Below, piece by piece: positions 38,426 to 52,185 of a stretch of 64,000 nucleotides of DNA (the stretch's first letter is position 1; the number at the start of each line of letters is the position of its first letter). The notes under the pieces are model-generated. The model saw nothing but the letters and a program-made list of their open reading frames with translations, ran no database searches and was not told the DNA's origin. Both the position numbers and the translations under genes were made by a program. The DNA lies in the NCBI GenBank assembly GCA_013398295.1, contig VZSF01003496.1, positions 242,674-306,673 on the forward strand, given 5' to 3'. Source of the stretch: Chionis minor. Taxonomy: Eukaryota > Chordata > Aves > Charadriiformes > Chionididae.

Positions 38426-41400
38426 CTGAAAAGAAAAAAGTGTTTTCAGTAATGAACGTTCACATGTACTAAGGGAAATATGTAATCTAGTATACTAAAA
38501 GTCAATGTATTAACATGGAATTACTGTAATTTTTTTTTCTTTAAAAAGCCAATTAATTTTACTTTCCATTCTTTTCTGAGGAACTCTTTCATTGTACTTC
38601 TCCTTTGCTACTATAGATATGTAAACTCTACTTATTCTGTACACGCTATGCTACATAAGTACCAAATATCACCTAAAAGCATACTACCAAGAAGCTTGTT
38701 CTAAATTTAAGGCCTTTCCACTTCATGTTGCCTAGTTTACTCTGGATAAACTCCATGAGCATATGACGGTCTGAACAAATCCTCCATGGGCTGCGCCAAC
38801 TTCAAGCTATTGCATTGCATATGCAAAGATACTTTTGATACATACTTCCCGCCCCCACATTTAATAGTTTATTTTTGTATGGGAACCCTTCTCATAACAG
38901 ACCTTTGTGTGCTTTAAGGTTGAGTGTCTTCAAGCCAGTCTAAGGAGACTAACATGCTCATGGTTTAAATCGAAGAAATTTTGAAGAAAAATCCACACAG
39001 AATATTCCCTCCCCTCCCCAAATTAACTGCCTATAAAGAATGATCAAAATCCAGAAGTACTCTATTTGAGATATGTGATATGCAGCATGTAGGTTCTCTG
39101 AACCGTGGAAATACTGCTAAATGAAAATACATGATTAATTTATATTTACCTACACTTCCTGAGGACTTGTATTGTGCTACAATACTCATTATGAATACAA
39201 AATGATCATAAACTCTGTCTTGCTTGCTCATCATCTGTACCTTCTTGCAGTGACTTTGCACATTCATATAACCCCTCCACACACAGGCAGAAAAACCACT
39301 GGGAAGATGAAGGTCACTTTTTAACAGTGCAGGATGCAATGGAGGAATACGCAGCATAGATTCTTCTTAATAGATACTATTTGTTTGGCATATTTGCTGT
39401 CCCCTTTTTGGTATTTTACCTCCTCTAAAATAAATGATGCTTGTAAAAGACCTCGTGAGATTTACTTCCTTCCAAGGAAGAAACTTCTAGATAACAATGG
39501 CATTCAAAACAGTATTTTAAAGCAGTTGAATTAGAAAAAAAGAGATAAATCTATGCTATTCCTCCAGTATCTTTATATAACTGTCAAATACTTAAAAAAA
39601 AAAAAAAGGTGCTAACCACACTGAACAGTTTGAAATATAAATTAAATTCATCAGCCTGTGAAAGTCTGTGCCTTAATACAGGGCAAGATGCTCTTTAATA
39701 TATTTAAAAGTTCACATTGCTCATAAAAGTTACTTCTTCCTCATTTAGGCAGGAAAATGAATGGAGTCCTCTTCTCCAGGTGACTTTGCCTCTTTGACCT
39801 GCCATGGCCCAGTGCTCACTTTATCTGGTGATTCATTTTCAATAACTCCAACAGTATTTGTTCTGACATTTTAATTAAAATACGACCACTACCTCATCCT
39901 GATGATAAAAAGGCCTATGTGTCAGTGAAAACTAGCTTTTCAGTGCCTCAGTGCACCTGAGGACCCCTATGATCACAGAGTTTCTACAAAAGAATTTCAG
40001 TCAGGTTCTAAACAATATATCATTTCAAAACTGGATCACTTTACACATTAAGATTAATGCTACCCCCCCAAATGATTAGAAGACACTAAACTGCAAGGTA
40101 ATCTTTTCTTCACCAATTGAGTCTTTGAAACACATGGCATTGTCTTGAAAATAAGATATATGTTTAATATTAAGTTAGAAATTAACAGCCTTCAAATTAA
40201 CAAATATCAACATGAAAAGTATTTGCAGCTTTCCAAACTAATAAACATTTCTATTTATAAACCCTAGTTGTATTCTACATATTTCTTTTGTAAAGGCTCT
40301 TATACTACAAACCTAGTAAAAAATTTACATCTTTGGGACATCAAAATAATCACCTTTCCTGTAAGCAAAAAAGAAAGAAAATGCATAGAATTTAATACTT
40401 TACTTCCTACTGAAACGACTGTTGTCTAGCAAAAACAGTAGATACTTGCTTTTTTTATTAAAATAGGAAAAATAAAGTAAAACTGGAAACAAACACAGAA
40501 AAACAAACTTGCAAAAAGCTTCTAGAACGCAAACCTTCAAGAAACACTGTTCTTGGTTACAGAGCCCTGAGAGGAAAAAGAAAGATTGGCCACATAAAAG
40601 ACTGCATTTATGTTACTTTGGTGTTTTTTTTTAAACAGGATAAAATTCTGCCTGAATTCATGAGGTTAAGAACGAAGCGCAGTGCAAATGTTATCAGCGA
40701 ACCAATTATAAATATTATAAAATACATCAACACCTTACTAACTTGCATATATATGAACATAAACACTTCCACTGACAGGAAGACCTGTTTCCTCATAGAA
40801 GAACTATGATTTACTGTATCTAAGTAAAAGCACACTATGTTTAAAAGTGCTTTGCCAGGGTTAGAACACAGCAACATTTTCGCTGTGCACACTTCCTCTT
40901 CTAGGAGCATCTATCAAAAATATGACTGAAATCAAGATCTCGGGGTTAAATTTCAAGGATTTCTGTGGAACCTCCTCAAAATACCCCAGGGATGATTTCT
41001 TTCTAGGCAACAACTTCTTTGTCAACAGCTACTTTCATTTGGGACTGTGAAATTGTCCACCTAAAGGTCGAAGTTCATCAAAGTAGCGGGCAAGGTTTCC
41101 TTGAATTTAGGGCAAATTAGTTTGTTATTTTGTTATTTGAAATTACTGGAAATCTATCTTCCGATAACACTGCAGTCCATAACAACTTTATGCTTCCACT
41201 GCTTAAAGCAGAACCCAGAGAACTTCGATTAAAAACAGCAAACAAGGAAGCACCTGAAGAAGGCAACAAAAGGATGAGCAACCGTGTTAGAGTAAGAGAA
41301 AGCAAGAGAAAACTACGAAGTTTATAGGACTGAGGACATCTGGCGCCTGGAGGAGAAAAGCAGATCGCTAACTTCTGGGATTATCTTTATCTAAGTGACA

Positions 41401-41806
41401 GAAATCACTAAAAACAGGATAGTGTAAAAAAACCAGATTCACAAATATTTAATTTCATTAATGCACCTGTGAAAGACATGCTGAGAAGCAAATATGTTTC
41501 CATGAAAAAGTGCGAAAAGTTTAAAAGGTCCTAGACACTGCCAGCCACGGTCCTTGTATACTGAAGCTAAATCACGGCTGAAGGAGACTTGGAACCTTAG
41601 ATCACAAAACACAAAAAAGAGTGACATCTGCCTAATGAATCTCACTCTCAAAATAGACTCCTTTTCTTTGAAATGCTGATATCCAAGTAGCAGCTCACCG
41701 TATGTTGACTGATGACAGATTCAGATTTCAGTAACAGATACTTTATTATTTACAAGGGCAGATTATATTTTGGCAAAATAATCTCTTAATACTTATTTAT
41801 TTTTAC
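38426..41806 (-). other. CHM: CHM intron 13
   Basis: This is a 3.4-kb intron with donor GTAAAA and acceptor TTTTCAG. It contains a run of 14 A at 39594-39607. Short open frames near 39031-39357 and 40608-40910 have no coding character or flanking splice logic. No other element is recognised. Confidence 0.9.
39594..39607 (+). repeat. Poly(A) run, 14 bases
   Basis: Homopolymer A tract within CHM intron 13. Confidence 0.95.
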
Positions 41807-41899
41807 CTTTTTCTGTATTCAGATTGAATAACTTCTGTACAACAGGCTCTAAATCTTCCCTAGCAGTTTTAGTTGATGGGCAGGTTAAATGGACTAAAT
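41807..41899 (-). CDS. CHM: CHM exon 13 (internal coding exon)
   Basis: This 93-nt exon finishes the split Tyr codon, then encodes [20 protein letters not shown] followed by [10 protein letters not shown] and one base of a Glu codon. Human reads [20 protein letters not shown], so identity is high until the variable linker after KLF. The donor is AAG|GTAAAA and the acceptor CTTTTAACAG. From memory human exon 13 is 99 nt, 6 nt longer, while exon 14 is 6 nt shorter (see findings). Confidence 0.95.
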
Positions 41900-44800
41900 C
41901 TGTTAAAAGAGAACACAAACTAATTACAATCACCAATACACAGAAATACAAATATCATTTACAATTTATAAAAAGCACAGCACGCTTTTAGAAATCAATG
42001 CTCTTCATAGAAATCACTTCCTTTAACCCAGAGAAGTACTGTGTTATGGAAAACGCAGTATATATACACTACACAGAAATTTTCTTCATACATCTCATAA
42101 TTATCTCTCCTCCGTATATGTTAGTAAGATGGAAGTATAATTGACCATTAGCAGTGCAGACAGAGAGTCATCCTATGAGAAGGCATCTACTGATATGAAA
42201 CACAGCAGCAAGAGCCTGGGTAACACACTGTATTTGCCATTAATGACTTATAGAAACCCCAAGAACATTCTTATCAGTGTTGACAGTCCAATAATTCAAG
42301 ACATACTAAACCCACAAATATCACTACTTTTCATCAACACTCTCCTTTGAGAGCTAAATTGGGACTGAATGGGAATTTGGAAATTTGGCTACTCGCAGTT
42401 TAAGTCTGGCCATGCAGAAGTAAGTAGAAAGCTATCTTTCTCCACTGAAGTAAAAAGTTTGAGCAACACTTCCTTTTTTTTTCATTTACTAAACAGTAAA
42501 TAAGAGATAAAGTGAATAGATGTATGTTTTAAGTTACAGCTCAAGTGGGCTGGCAGTTAACTGTTTCTCTCCCGCCGTAAGGAAAATGAAGAATACTGGA
42601 AACACTGTCATGTTATGACAAACTAGAGAGAATTTAAAGATAAGCACTGATGTAAGTTATGACATACGCAATCCCTGGGTACAACATAACAAAAAAGCTC
42701 TACAACATTTTATTCACCTACCTTCTTATAGGACGAGAGAAACAACACTCTTGTGTTTGGGTAAGGGTAAAATGAGGTTAGGTGGGCCAGTAAGGATCTA
42801 TGATAATCTGCAAAACTGATTTCAAGGACTTGATTTCAAGAGGCGCTCCATACACATCAGAAACAAATCACTGAGTACAGCAAACCCATATTGGAAAAAG
42901 ATGACATAAAAAGATTTTGGACCACAAGAATACACTTGTGGAACTTTGTAATTAATCAAAATTTACCCTACCGCATGGGCAAATCAATGTCACTACACCC
43001 AATTCTGTATTTGTGAAAAATCACAATTTTGCTTGAATAATGCAGATTTGGTATTTAGTCTCTTTGCTCATGTACTTGTTTTCATGAAAATAAAGTTTAA
43101 ACCGGATTCCTTATGGAACATACTATTCCTTTATTTGTTCTGTTTTGCAAATCAGTGAAGTTCCTGATGCCTTAGAAAAGATAAACACTTGATGAAGCTC
43201 TCAACCTGTTCTTCTGTTCCATTGGCCTCTACTCAGACAGAGAGCCTCTGTTGCTTTATCCCACATGATTTTACATCCATTCATTCACATATTTAAAAGC
43301 CTTACCTTAAAAGCTTTTTATAAAACCACCACTCATTTGCTACTGAACAGTTGTCTAGAAACTTACCAGCAGAGAAGTATCTGTCAGAGAATCACGAAGT
43401 TTAACATATCTTTGTACAAAGTTTAAACTGATTCATTTTTTTTCATTACTGTACATTTTTTATCAATTTAATAGCAATGTATAGCTATGGCATTTTTTAA
43501 AATTAATATGACATTTCCTTTTTTCACGCTGAAGTCTGGCTGTATTTGTGTTATTATTTACAAGTACATCACAGGTATCTTGAATGATTTCCTGGCCGCA
43601 GTTATGCCACAGAAAGTTTGATGCTGACTCCAGGAGGACCAGGAATTTAACCCTTCATGCTCCTCTTTCAGATTGCACACACAGAGATTATATTCAAACA
43701 CTAATTTTTTATTGAACTAACACCAAATCCTCTGCTTAAAAGGACTATGTACTGAAAAAGGAAATGAAAACAGGTGGTGATAATGAAAGTCTCCCTGTAA
43801 CCTTAACTAAATGTTTACAACCCCAAACATTGTAATACAATCTATTCTTTCCTCAAAAAAATCCAGATATAAATCACTGAAGTTCACATCATTTACTTTC
43901 TATAAAATCTTTTTTTATTATCTTTAAGGTTATGGCGATAAGTCACAGTCATCAGTATATATTTTGATTATATTTGATTTACTCAGGTATAACTGCATTA
44001 GTTACAGTGGTTGCCAACATTTGTCTTCAAGTAATTCTTCTAGTAAGAAGAACGATGAGTTTAGTTCATGATTTCATCATTACAGTCTCAATTTTTAGGG
44101 CAAGTGAAGGAGTTTGGTTCCACTCAACTGACAATACAGATTATGTGCCTGTCATTTATGCACTGTGATCAAAGAGTAGATGTATTTGTATACTTATCTT
44201 AAATAATTGTTTGAAGGAGAAATCAGTCAGGTTAAAACCCATTTACAGATAATGATGTAAAAGTTTTTAAAAAATTATGAAATATGTCCCGTAACTAGAA
44301 CTCAGTTATTCCTAAAATACAACTATATTATTTCAATACATGCAGACAAAGTTCATTAAGGAAAGTAGTACTTTCTCTTCTGAAAAGAATTTATGGAGAA
44401 AAATAAACTTAATTTTTCAGTACCACAGAAATTCTCATTAAACTAATGATTTATATCTACTTGAACATCAATCCTTCTTTAGTTTCACTTCCTGCTGTAT
44501 ATATTTTGCAAACCTCTAAATAAAGTAAATCAGCTATTTAAAGGATAAATATTAACAATATGCTTTATAGCACTAAATTCATAATTACAGATTTTCAATT
44601 ATTTAAATAGGAAATATAACTTTGAAGGACTTAATTATTTAGTTCACTCTTCTTTCACATGCAAAGACCTGAGTTCAAGGCTAGATAAAGGTAAAATAAA
44701 TTGGTTATTATTATCGTTACTTTTTTTTTTTTTTGCTCAAAAGCATTAGGTCAGGTAACTTCTAATTCTACTTATCTTCCATAGAGTGCTGGAAACTGGT

Positions 44801-46248
44801 AATCTTTTAAACAGAATTCAGAAGAAGAATTTTGAAAGAAAAACACATACCCAAGAAGAACATTTTGTTGCTCATCTGTTTCAAGTTCACATAACATACC
44901 AACAACAGTCATAAAGCTCTGTACATAGAAAACCATTAACGGAAATACTGGGATGTCCTTTCTAGAAAGGTGATCTCCTAGATGTTTTTAGAATTAAAGA
45001 AAATAAATAGCCCCCAAATATAGTGTACTTCAAGTACTTCAGTTTAATAACTCAGCTAAGGTACTCCTTTTCAAAAAACAAGCTAATGACAAGCTACCAG
45101 AGTCACGTGCTTTAGGATTTTTTTCAAACCTACTGAAGGAAAAATTTATTATTGTGTAAGTGAATGAGGTTATTAACCTACCTATTAATTGTTCTGTATA
45201 TGCTGAAGAAAAAAAAGCAGAAACAGGCAAGAACAGATGCTCCAAAATATTCTGCCGGAAATAATCGTGAAATATAACTTGATGCTTGTACGGAAAACCT
45301 ATCCTTATGAAAACAAAAATTTATAGCCTTTTGTTATGGGGCCACAGAATCTTATGGCATAAAGATTCTCCTAAATTCTAAAGGGAGTCCGAAAGGGAAA
45401 AACCCCCAAACAAATACATGCATCTCTATTAACTAAGACCCCACACCTTTTTGCTTATGGTTTTTTTTCCAGAAATGATCTGAGAAAATACTTTGGGTGA
45501 GTTTTGGCCCTTTAATTATAGTGGTAAGAGAAATTCTTGGTAGAAAATTTTACAAAGAAAATATTTCTAAGTTAAAAAAAAATCTTACTATTTTGACCTG
45601 AAGATTGCACAATCTTAGGTAGTTACAGTGGAGAAGAAACTGTCTACTAGAGTCCTTCACTAACCTTATCTATCATTCTACTAAATTATCAGTTGTCTTA
45701 ACAATCTTGCAGAATTAACAAATTGAGGAATTCTAATAACTTTTTAATGTAAAAAAACCAAAACAGCAGCCAGAACAAAAAGCTCTTTGAGGTGCTATTT
45801 TGTAATTACTGTACAGCAAAAATAATATTGTCCCAGTACTAATAAGACTACAAGTATCAAGCTTATTAGCCACATAAGCTTGAAAAGGAATATTTGACAT
45901 TTGCTCTGTTTGGAATTAAAGAACAATATACTTTACTACCATGAGAATCACAATGAGATTTTAAATAAACAATGATCGCGTGCAAATTTAAAAGAATTTC
46001 AATGCAACAGGAATCTTGTGGTATGATTCCTAAGCCACAGAAAACAGCACATAACTGCTACAGAATGAAGACAATGGACTATTTCACTCATCTGCTGGTA
46101 ACAGTAACCCAGTACACAGTATTTTCTCAGGTAATAACCAAGCCATTGCGCAGCAGAGGAGTGATACACACAAATTTTAAATTTTGTTTCAGAGTTGATA
46201 GAGGCAATGGGAAAAATATAGTTAAGATTACATGTACCCTGTACTTAC
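41900..46248 (-). other. CHM: CHM intron 12
   Basis: This is a 4.3-kb intron with donor GTAAGT and acceptor TTAACAG. It contains a run of 14 T at 44721-44734. I see no gene, tRNA or intact mobile element. Confidence 0.9.
44721..44734 (+). repeat. Poly(T) run, 14 bases
   Basis: Homopolymer T tract within CHM intron 12. Confidence 0.95.
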
Positions 46249-46345
46249 AAGTGTCCTTCATGCATGTCATGGTTGAAGAACACAACTCAATGATGCAAAC
46301 GGCTGGTTTTCCTAGATCCACTGGTGGCACTGTCAAAATGGAAAC
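46249..46345 (-). CDS. CHM: CHM exon 12 (internal coding exon)
   Basis: This 97-nt exon encodes [20 protein letters not shown] followed by [12 protein letters not shown] and the first base of a Tyr codon. The block [12 protein letters not shown] is identical to human REP-1. The acceptor has a good polypyrimidine tract (GTTCTTTCTGCTTGATAG) and the donor is CTT|GTAAGTAC. A second AG lies 16 bases inside the exon; using it would lose the conserved SILT residues, so the upstream AG was chosen. The length equals human exon 12 as remembered. Confidence 0.95.
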
Positions 46346-47297
46346 CTATCAAGCAGAAAGAACAACTTATTTTAAAGCAGAGTAACATGGAGGATGAGGC
46401 AACCAACGCAATTCCGAGTAAAGGTGAAAAACAACTGCAGACATTTATACAGTTTTGTTTTCTGGTTTATTAGTAACAGTTTGTAGAATCATTTCTGCAG
46501 AGTTTGAGCATTCAAGAATTTCTACCAAAGTCAGTAAAGGCCACCTTTGCTAGGAATGTCTGCAGCAGTGGAACAGACCAAAAAGCTCACATCATAGTCC
46601 TTTCCAAAAGGATGACAGTTTAGAAACCCTGTTGGCAAGAGACTGCAAAATGGTTTTTGAACACCAGGGCAGAGCACTGTTAGCTGAGAGAGTGTCGAGT
46701 ACTTTTATGCAGGATGCTAGTAGCAAGACTTAGCAGAACAGACTTCTCTGTCACGTATGTTCTTATTTTGTAGGTCCTATTTAACCTGTAAGAATACAGG
46801 AAGTGTACAGAAGAAACACTTAACACAAATCAATATCCTTTAAAATTAAGATCTGTAAAGATTGACAAAACAGAAACATTAAAAGAAGGATCTGAAAGCA
46901 TATAATAAGAACTTTGAACGGTAAAAGTGAACATCAAAAAAAAAAAATCACAAAAGAGCTTTGAATGGAGTTTAGATAAGATAAATAGTTAACAGTTAAC
47001 AGAATACTAATGGTAACAGTTTATTACAAAGCAAGCAAAATGAACTACCCTAAAAATAGGAGCTTAGAAACTGTTAAATAATATAGCGGCAACCACCAAA
47101 CAGGGAAACCCATGCCACTGAAGAAAAAAAAATCCTAATAGTTTTATACAGACTAATGAATTAAAGAATAATCAGTAGAGCGCTGTCTAAAAAGCTGAAT
47201 TCAAGCAGAAACAAAAGCATTAATTAATTCCTACCAACAGCTAAGTATTAATACAGACAATTAATAAAGAGATAAGTGATACAAAATGGATATATAC
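46346..47297 (-). other. CHM: CHM intron 11
   Basis: This is a 0.95-kb intron with donor GTATAT and acceptor CTTGATAG. Nothing else is recognised in it. Confidence 0.9.
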
Positions 47298-47361
47298 CTG
47301 CTGCTCTGCATCTGTGTTTAGTACAGACTGATCTGTAATAAGCACTGCTCTGGAGATCTGC
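47298..47361 (-). CDS. CHM: CHM exon 11 (internal coding exon)
   Basis: This 64-nt exon completes the Arg codon and encodes [20 protein letters not shown] plus a final Gln; human has [20 protein letters not shown]. It ends exactly at a codon boundary (phase 0 into exon 12). The acceptor is TTTAATTGTAG and the donor CAG|GTATATAT. Introns on either side are under 1 kb, making exons 10-12 the tightest cluster in the window. Confidence 0.95.
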
Positions 47362-48256
47362 CTACAATTAAATAACACAGTTATGGCATTTCACAAAAAT
47401 ATAAAAAATAGCAATTTCTATTTAGAGTTGTGGCAACAACAATCTAAACATAATACTGTGGGAAGGCTATTTAAACATACAATCTTTATTAATATGACTA
47501 TATAGTTGGATAGTTTGCCTGTTGCTGAAGTACAACCACATCTGGAACATTAATGTAGTACTTCGAATGACCAGACGATGAATAAATCTGCCTGTGACTT
47601 TTTATGTAACAGCTTAAATATCCTACTGATTTTTTAAAAAATTCTTTTGTTTCTTTGATTAAGATTAGTAGCAGTATGTTACAGGACTTTTTATGTTCCA
47701 AACAGCACGGGACATTTTGGATTAAGGGGAAATACACTAGGGTGCCGTTCATGAACTGAAGTGTCAAATCCTCCATTGCCTATGATTATTTCTGAACTGC
47801 ACCTACTAGTACAGTTTTGCTGATATCTCATCTGGAGTATTTTGAAGACAAAGGCAGCATATGACCACTGTTCTTGGCAAGAACAACAAAAACCAGAGAA
47901 AACAATGATTTTTAATACATTTCTAATCCTGAACGTATTTAAAGGGAGAACAGCAGTAGGCCCCTTTGCCTTCCAAACACCTTTTAACAAATGTGAAATC
48001 CCTAATGCATTTAGAGCTGTTGGATTTTTTTCATAAGGAAAAGGGGAATATGATGTAGAAGAAAATTTAAGGAAACAGAAACACTGAAAGTACAGTATGC
48101 CCTCAAATAGAGAGAAGGAAGAGAAAAACTATGCACAGAACTAAGCTGCACTGCAAAGATAAAGCAGAAGACAATAATCTCTTGAGTTTAACTCACAGGA
48201 TATTTTATACACTATAATTTAAAGAGATTTACTATGCTTACTGTTTTACTACATAC
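47362..48256 (-). other. CHM: CHM intron 10
   Basis: This is a 0.9-kb intron with donor GTATGT and acceptor ATTGTAG. The overlapping open frames between 47498 and 48036 on both strands are chance frames; neither shows codon structure or homology that I recognise. Confidence 0.9.
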
Positions 48257-48361
48257 CTGTAACACACATTTGTGCATATGCTCTCTGAAAGGTAACTGTC
48301 TTCCACAATAAAATAGTTAGCACTTATTCTTTGTCCAAAATGATCCACAACAGCTTTGCAA
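48257..48361 (-). CDS. CHM: CHM exon 10 (internal coding exon)
   Basis: This 105-nt exon encodes CKAVVDHFGQRISANYFIVE followed by DSYLSESICTNVCY and a split Arg codon (AG|G). The human counterpart reads [20 protein letters not shown], so the match is clear with scattered substitutions. It lies in the C-terminal part of the REP/GDI fold. The acceptor is TTTTTAATAG and the donor AG|GTATGTAG. The length matches human exon 10 as remembered. Confidence 0.96.
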
Positions 48362-48570
48362 CTATTAAAAACATGCAAACAAAAATAAGAAATTTAGATA
48401 TAAGGTAATAAAGCATGGGTAAGTTTTCAAAATTGAGTTATATAGAACATTATTTACAGCTTTCAAATACATTAGCTACCCATTCCTTTAACATATGAAC
48501 CCTTAAAAACAACTCAAGAGCAATTGATAACTAAATCCTAGACTTATACATTCTACCTGGTGCGTGTATA

Positions 48571-48656
48571 TGGGTTGGGGTTTTTTTTGAGGTTTTTGGT
48601 CTGGGGGGTTTTTTGGGGTTTTTTTTGGTTTTTTGTTTTTTTTCCCCACACATTGC
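48571..48656 (+). repeat. G/T-rich tract with repeated GGGG-T(n) blocks
   Basis: Four G runs (GGGG, GGGGGG, GGGG and shorter GG/GGG) are separated by 6-9 T. The minus strand, which is the transcript strand of CHM intron 9, is therefore A/C-rich. The + strand has four-run G-quadruplex potential, although the loops are long. Confidence 0.85.
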
Positions 48657-49169
48657 CATTACAGATAATGACATTAGAGCTTTAATAAATTGGTCACTTT
48701 ACAAGGAAAATGAAATTTAAGCTAGTAATACTGGCATTTAACTGCAGGTGAAGACAGCATAGGTTTCTTACCTCATGATACATAGAAAAGTAATACTGTG
48801 AATGATTTTGTGGGTGTTACCCTATCATGGTGCGTTTTTTCCCCAATCAGCATCCTTACCAAAGACACAATCATTTTGCCAATCATATCTGACCAATTAC
48901 ACGGCAAATTAACTTAAGAGATGTAAGGAAAAAAATCACTGAGAAATGCGTGCATCAGACAAGAACTTTTGTCAGCTTCTGTATTTGTGACTAAATATAG
49001 CATTTCTCTCTAAATTATACACAAAAGAAATAACTAAGTAATATTGCTTTAAGAGCAACACAAATATTCTTGGTAGATACTGGTTGTCTTTGAATATATA
49101 CAAATTCTTAAGCAAAGATGTATTATAGTCTGCCTCAGACAACACTTTAAAAAGTAAAAAAAAAACCAC

Positions 49170-49170
49170 N
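49170..49170. other. Ambiguous base (N)
   Basis: This is the only N in the window. It sits after a run of nine A in CHM intron 9, within an A-run/CCAC-AACCC motif, so it is probably a base-calling failure at a homopolymer. Confidence 0.95.
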
Positions 49171-52109
49171 AACCCAAGACCCTCCAAAATATGTCTTTCT
49201 GCATGCAAGTAGGTAAAAACAAAATGAGAACTAAAAGTTGAGAGACTACTATAAGAATTTTCAAGAGTCAAGTGTAACACAACAGACTAACACTCTTATA
49301 AATGGGACAGAAACACAGACCACAGGAAAGAAGCAATTCAGAGCTTAAATGAGAACAGGATACAAATTTCAGATTTTAATGGGGAAAAATATCTATGAAA
49401 GAACAAACTTCAGACTTGTATATGACATATATGAAACAAATAAAAAGCAGGCTGCATGCAGATACTAACTAAAACCAACCTCTACTGCCGATTCCTATAT
49501 GCCGTGATCTGGGTTTCATTGTACATATTTTCCTCAAACTGAGATGCTGCAAACATTTTTAGAAACTCCTACAGGTTTTAAAGAGTACCTATCTTAATGA
49601 ATGCTTTTCCTATCTGAAGTGCAAGAAAAATACATGCGCTACAATTTCTTTCTTTACAGCTTGTTTCCATATCCTAAGAATCTTTAAGGCTTAATACTGA
49701 CTTCTAAACCAAGATTTTAAGGTTTTCTGCAACATCAGAATATAAAAAAAAAAGAGTATAAAAAAGTAAAGCAAATTAGCTTTCTTAACTTTTGCTTGGT
49801 GTATGAAAGTTACTGTGGTTTTTTTCCCTTCAATTCTTCTGGATCAGTATCTCAATGTTTCAGTCAGGGTAACATCAAAAGAAACAAAAGAATGCCTAAG
49901 ACAGGGATCCCTTACAGATTTAAAAGTGTTATTATCACAGCACAACATTATTCCTGTATCGGTAGACATCTGACATGCAAGTTATGCCTTATGAATAAAG
50001 AGCATTTCTGCAACTTCAAGTTATTCATTAGCTTCTGTGATCAAAATGCTCTATAAAACTAGAGATGAGAAGCAAACCTAAATAAGTAACAGCAATCAGC
50101 TGCCTCTAGCTTTAGTACATCAGTTGCTTTTGTAGACTGAAATGAGAATTGAAAAAGGGTGCACACAATGCTGATTTGCAAATGTAATATGTTTATGACA
50201 ATTAAGCACATTTTTGTAACACTAACTTCTAATGCTGATTTAATAGGAATCTGGATACTACATATATACCTATACTCAAATTCAAGAGATAACTTGAACA
50301 GTAATTAAAAGAAGTCTAATGGTACAAGCTTTATCTAAACATGTAGTATTCTTCATACCATTTCAATCACATTCTATTCAACATGTGTTCACTTGCAACT
50401 TTATCAAGTTTTTTCTTAATGTTAACCTAACTGATTTCATTCTCAATCACTCATTTGAATACTGCAAATAAACAAGGAAGTCAAGCTGCTACAGTTCATT
50501 TCTAATTATAACCTTTCTTATTGTTTATGAAACAATTTCCCCTGCCACCCCCCCTAAACGTTATAGAAGGGGAAAGGTTGATTAAATGTCATGTTGCATC
50601 ACTCAAAGGCTGCAAAAGCAACTACACGCTCTTTATTTTCCTGCTAAGTGTTGTTTCCTTTCCTTTGTTCAGGAACAGCTATCAGGTCGTATGTTTGATA
50701 AGATTTTTAAACACAAAAAGAGATAGGGCTTTTAATTTCAATCTCCACTTTACTTCAAAGGATGATGCTGAGAAAATTTCTTTCAAGTACTGCTTCCAAA
50801 TATGGAAAACACTTATGCACTGACATTATCAGGTCTCTGTCATCTGATATGTGTTGGGACAATGAATCATGCAGAACCCTCCATTGACCTTCTTTCAATG
50901 TGTCTAGATAAAAGGATGAAAATTAGAATCCATCTCCTTGCAGTGCCACGAGTTATAAATGTACTTTATAGGGCTCATTATCCAAACTAATGGACTAAGG
51001 GCGACATCCTTGAAATGGACTTACCAGCACTGACAAAGCCAGTATGCAATATTTCAAGAAAGATATGTAAATTACTATGTGTTTGCTATACCTTTTTATT
51101 ACAGATGTATAAATTTCCATTTATCACATCTTTTCCATTTTTGAGACAGAATTATGTAATTGGAAACATATGTAAAGTGTGATCAACATAAAACGCCTAC
51201 CATTATTATTAATGCAATCCATGTAATTTACAAGACTTCAAATTTTATTATATGTACCCAAAAGTGAACTACAATTAACAATAAAATAATAGAAAATAAA
51301 TGACAAAAAGAAAAATAATCATCATGCATACATTCAATGTGCTTCTTCCTCAACCTGAGGAATACGATGTGGTTTTTACTTCCTATATGAGCATGAGAGT
51401 TCTATTAAGAAGGAAGGATGTTCTGCATACATATTACAATGGCAGACCTAATCTGATACAATACGTAATGAACAGAAATTTCCAAGTGGATTATCAAAAT
51501 CTTAAAATAGGCATGTCTAAAAGTTTCTATACTTTCACACTGTCTTTCCTGACCCTTATTTTCATAAACTATAAAAAAGGCTATAGTAAAATGATACAAA
51601 TAATTTTATAGTTGGGGATGAAATGTACTCAGTATATAAAGTTCTGGGTAGTAAAACAGTGAAAAAGCAATTCAATGAAATATAGAATGGATTCTTATTT
51701 CTCTTGTGCTGAAGAGAATGTTAGCCATGTCCAGAAAGGAGTTGGAATAAACTTTGGTGATACTTAGGGACTTTGAAATTAAACTTTAAACTAGCCACAA
51801 AAAGTTTGAGAAGAAAATCAAGCCTGTAGCTTGTAAGTATGAATTTTCCTTGCATGTATTAAAGCAAGAACACTAAAAATAGTGACAAAATAACTGCACT
51901 AAGATCTTGATGAAGTCTGGAAGCCTACAGAAGATGCTTATAAAATAGTAATGCACGATTTCACTAAATTTCTACTGTTGTGAGTTTAACCTATTTGTAA
52001 CCAAGGTACACTGCCTCTGAAGCTACAGAGACAGCTCTACTGACAACAAGATATGAATTTGTCTATTAATGGCCTGTTGACTCAAAGGCTCAGTAACTTG
52101 TAAATACCC

Positions 52110-52185
52110 TCATTAACAATTTGATAGCTGTTTTTTATTAGGCAAAACACTGAGGCCCAAAGTCAAGAGGAAATTACAGCTGGTG
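52110..52185 (-). mobile_element. Weak MIR-like fragment, antisense
   Basis: AACACTGAGGCCCAAAGTCA preceded by TTTTTTATTAGGC recalls the antisense MIR core (TTTTACAGATGAGGAAACTGAGGC). Only about 40 bases align by eye, so this could be chance. Confidence 0.3.
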
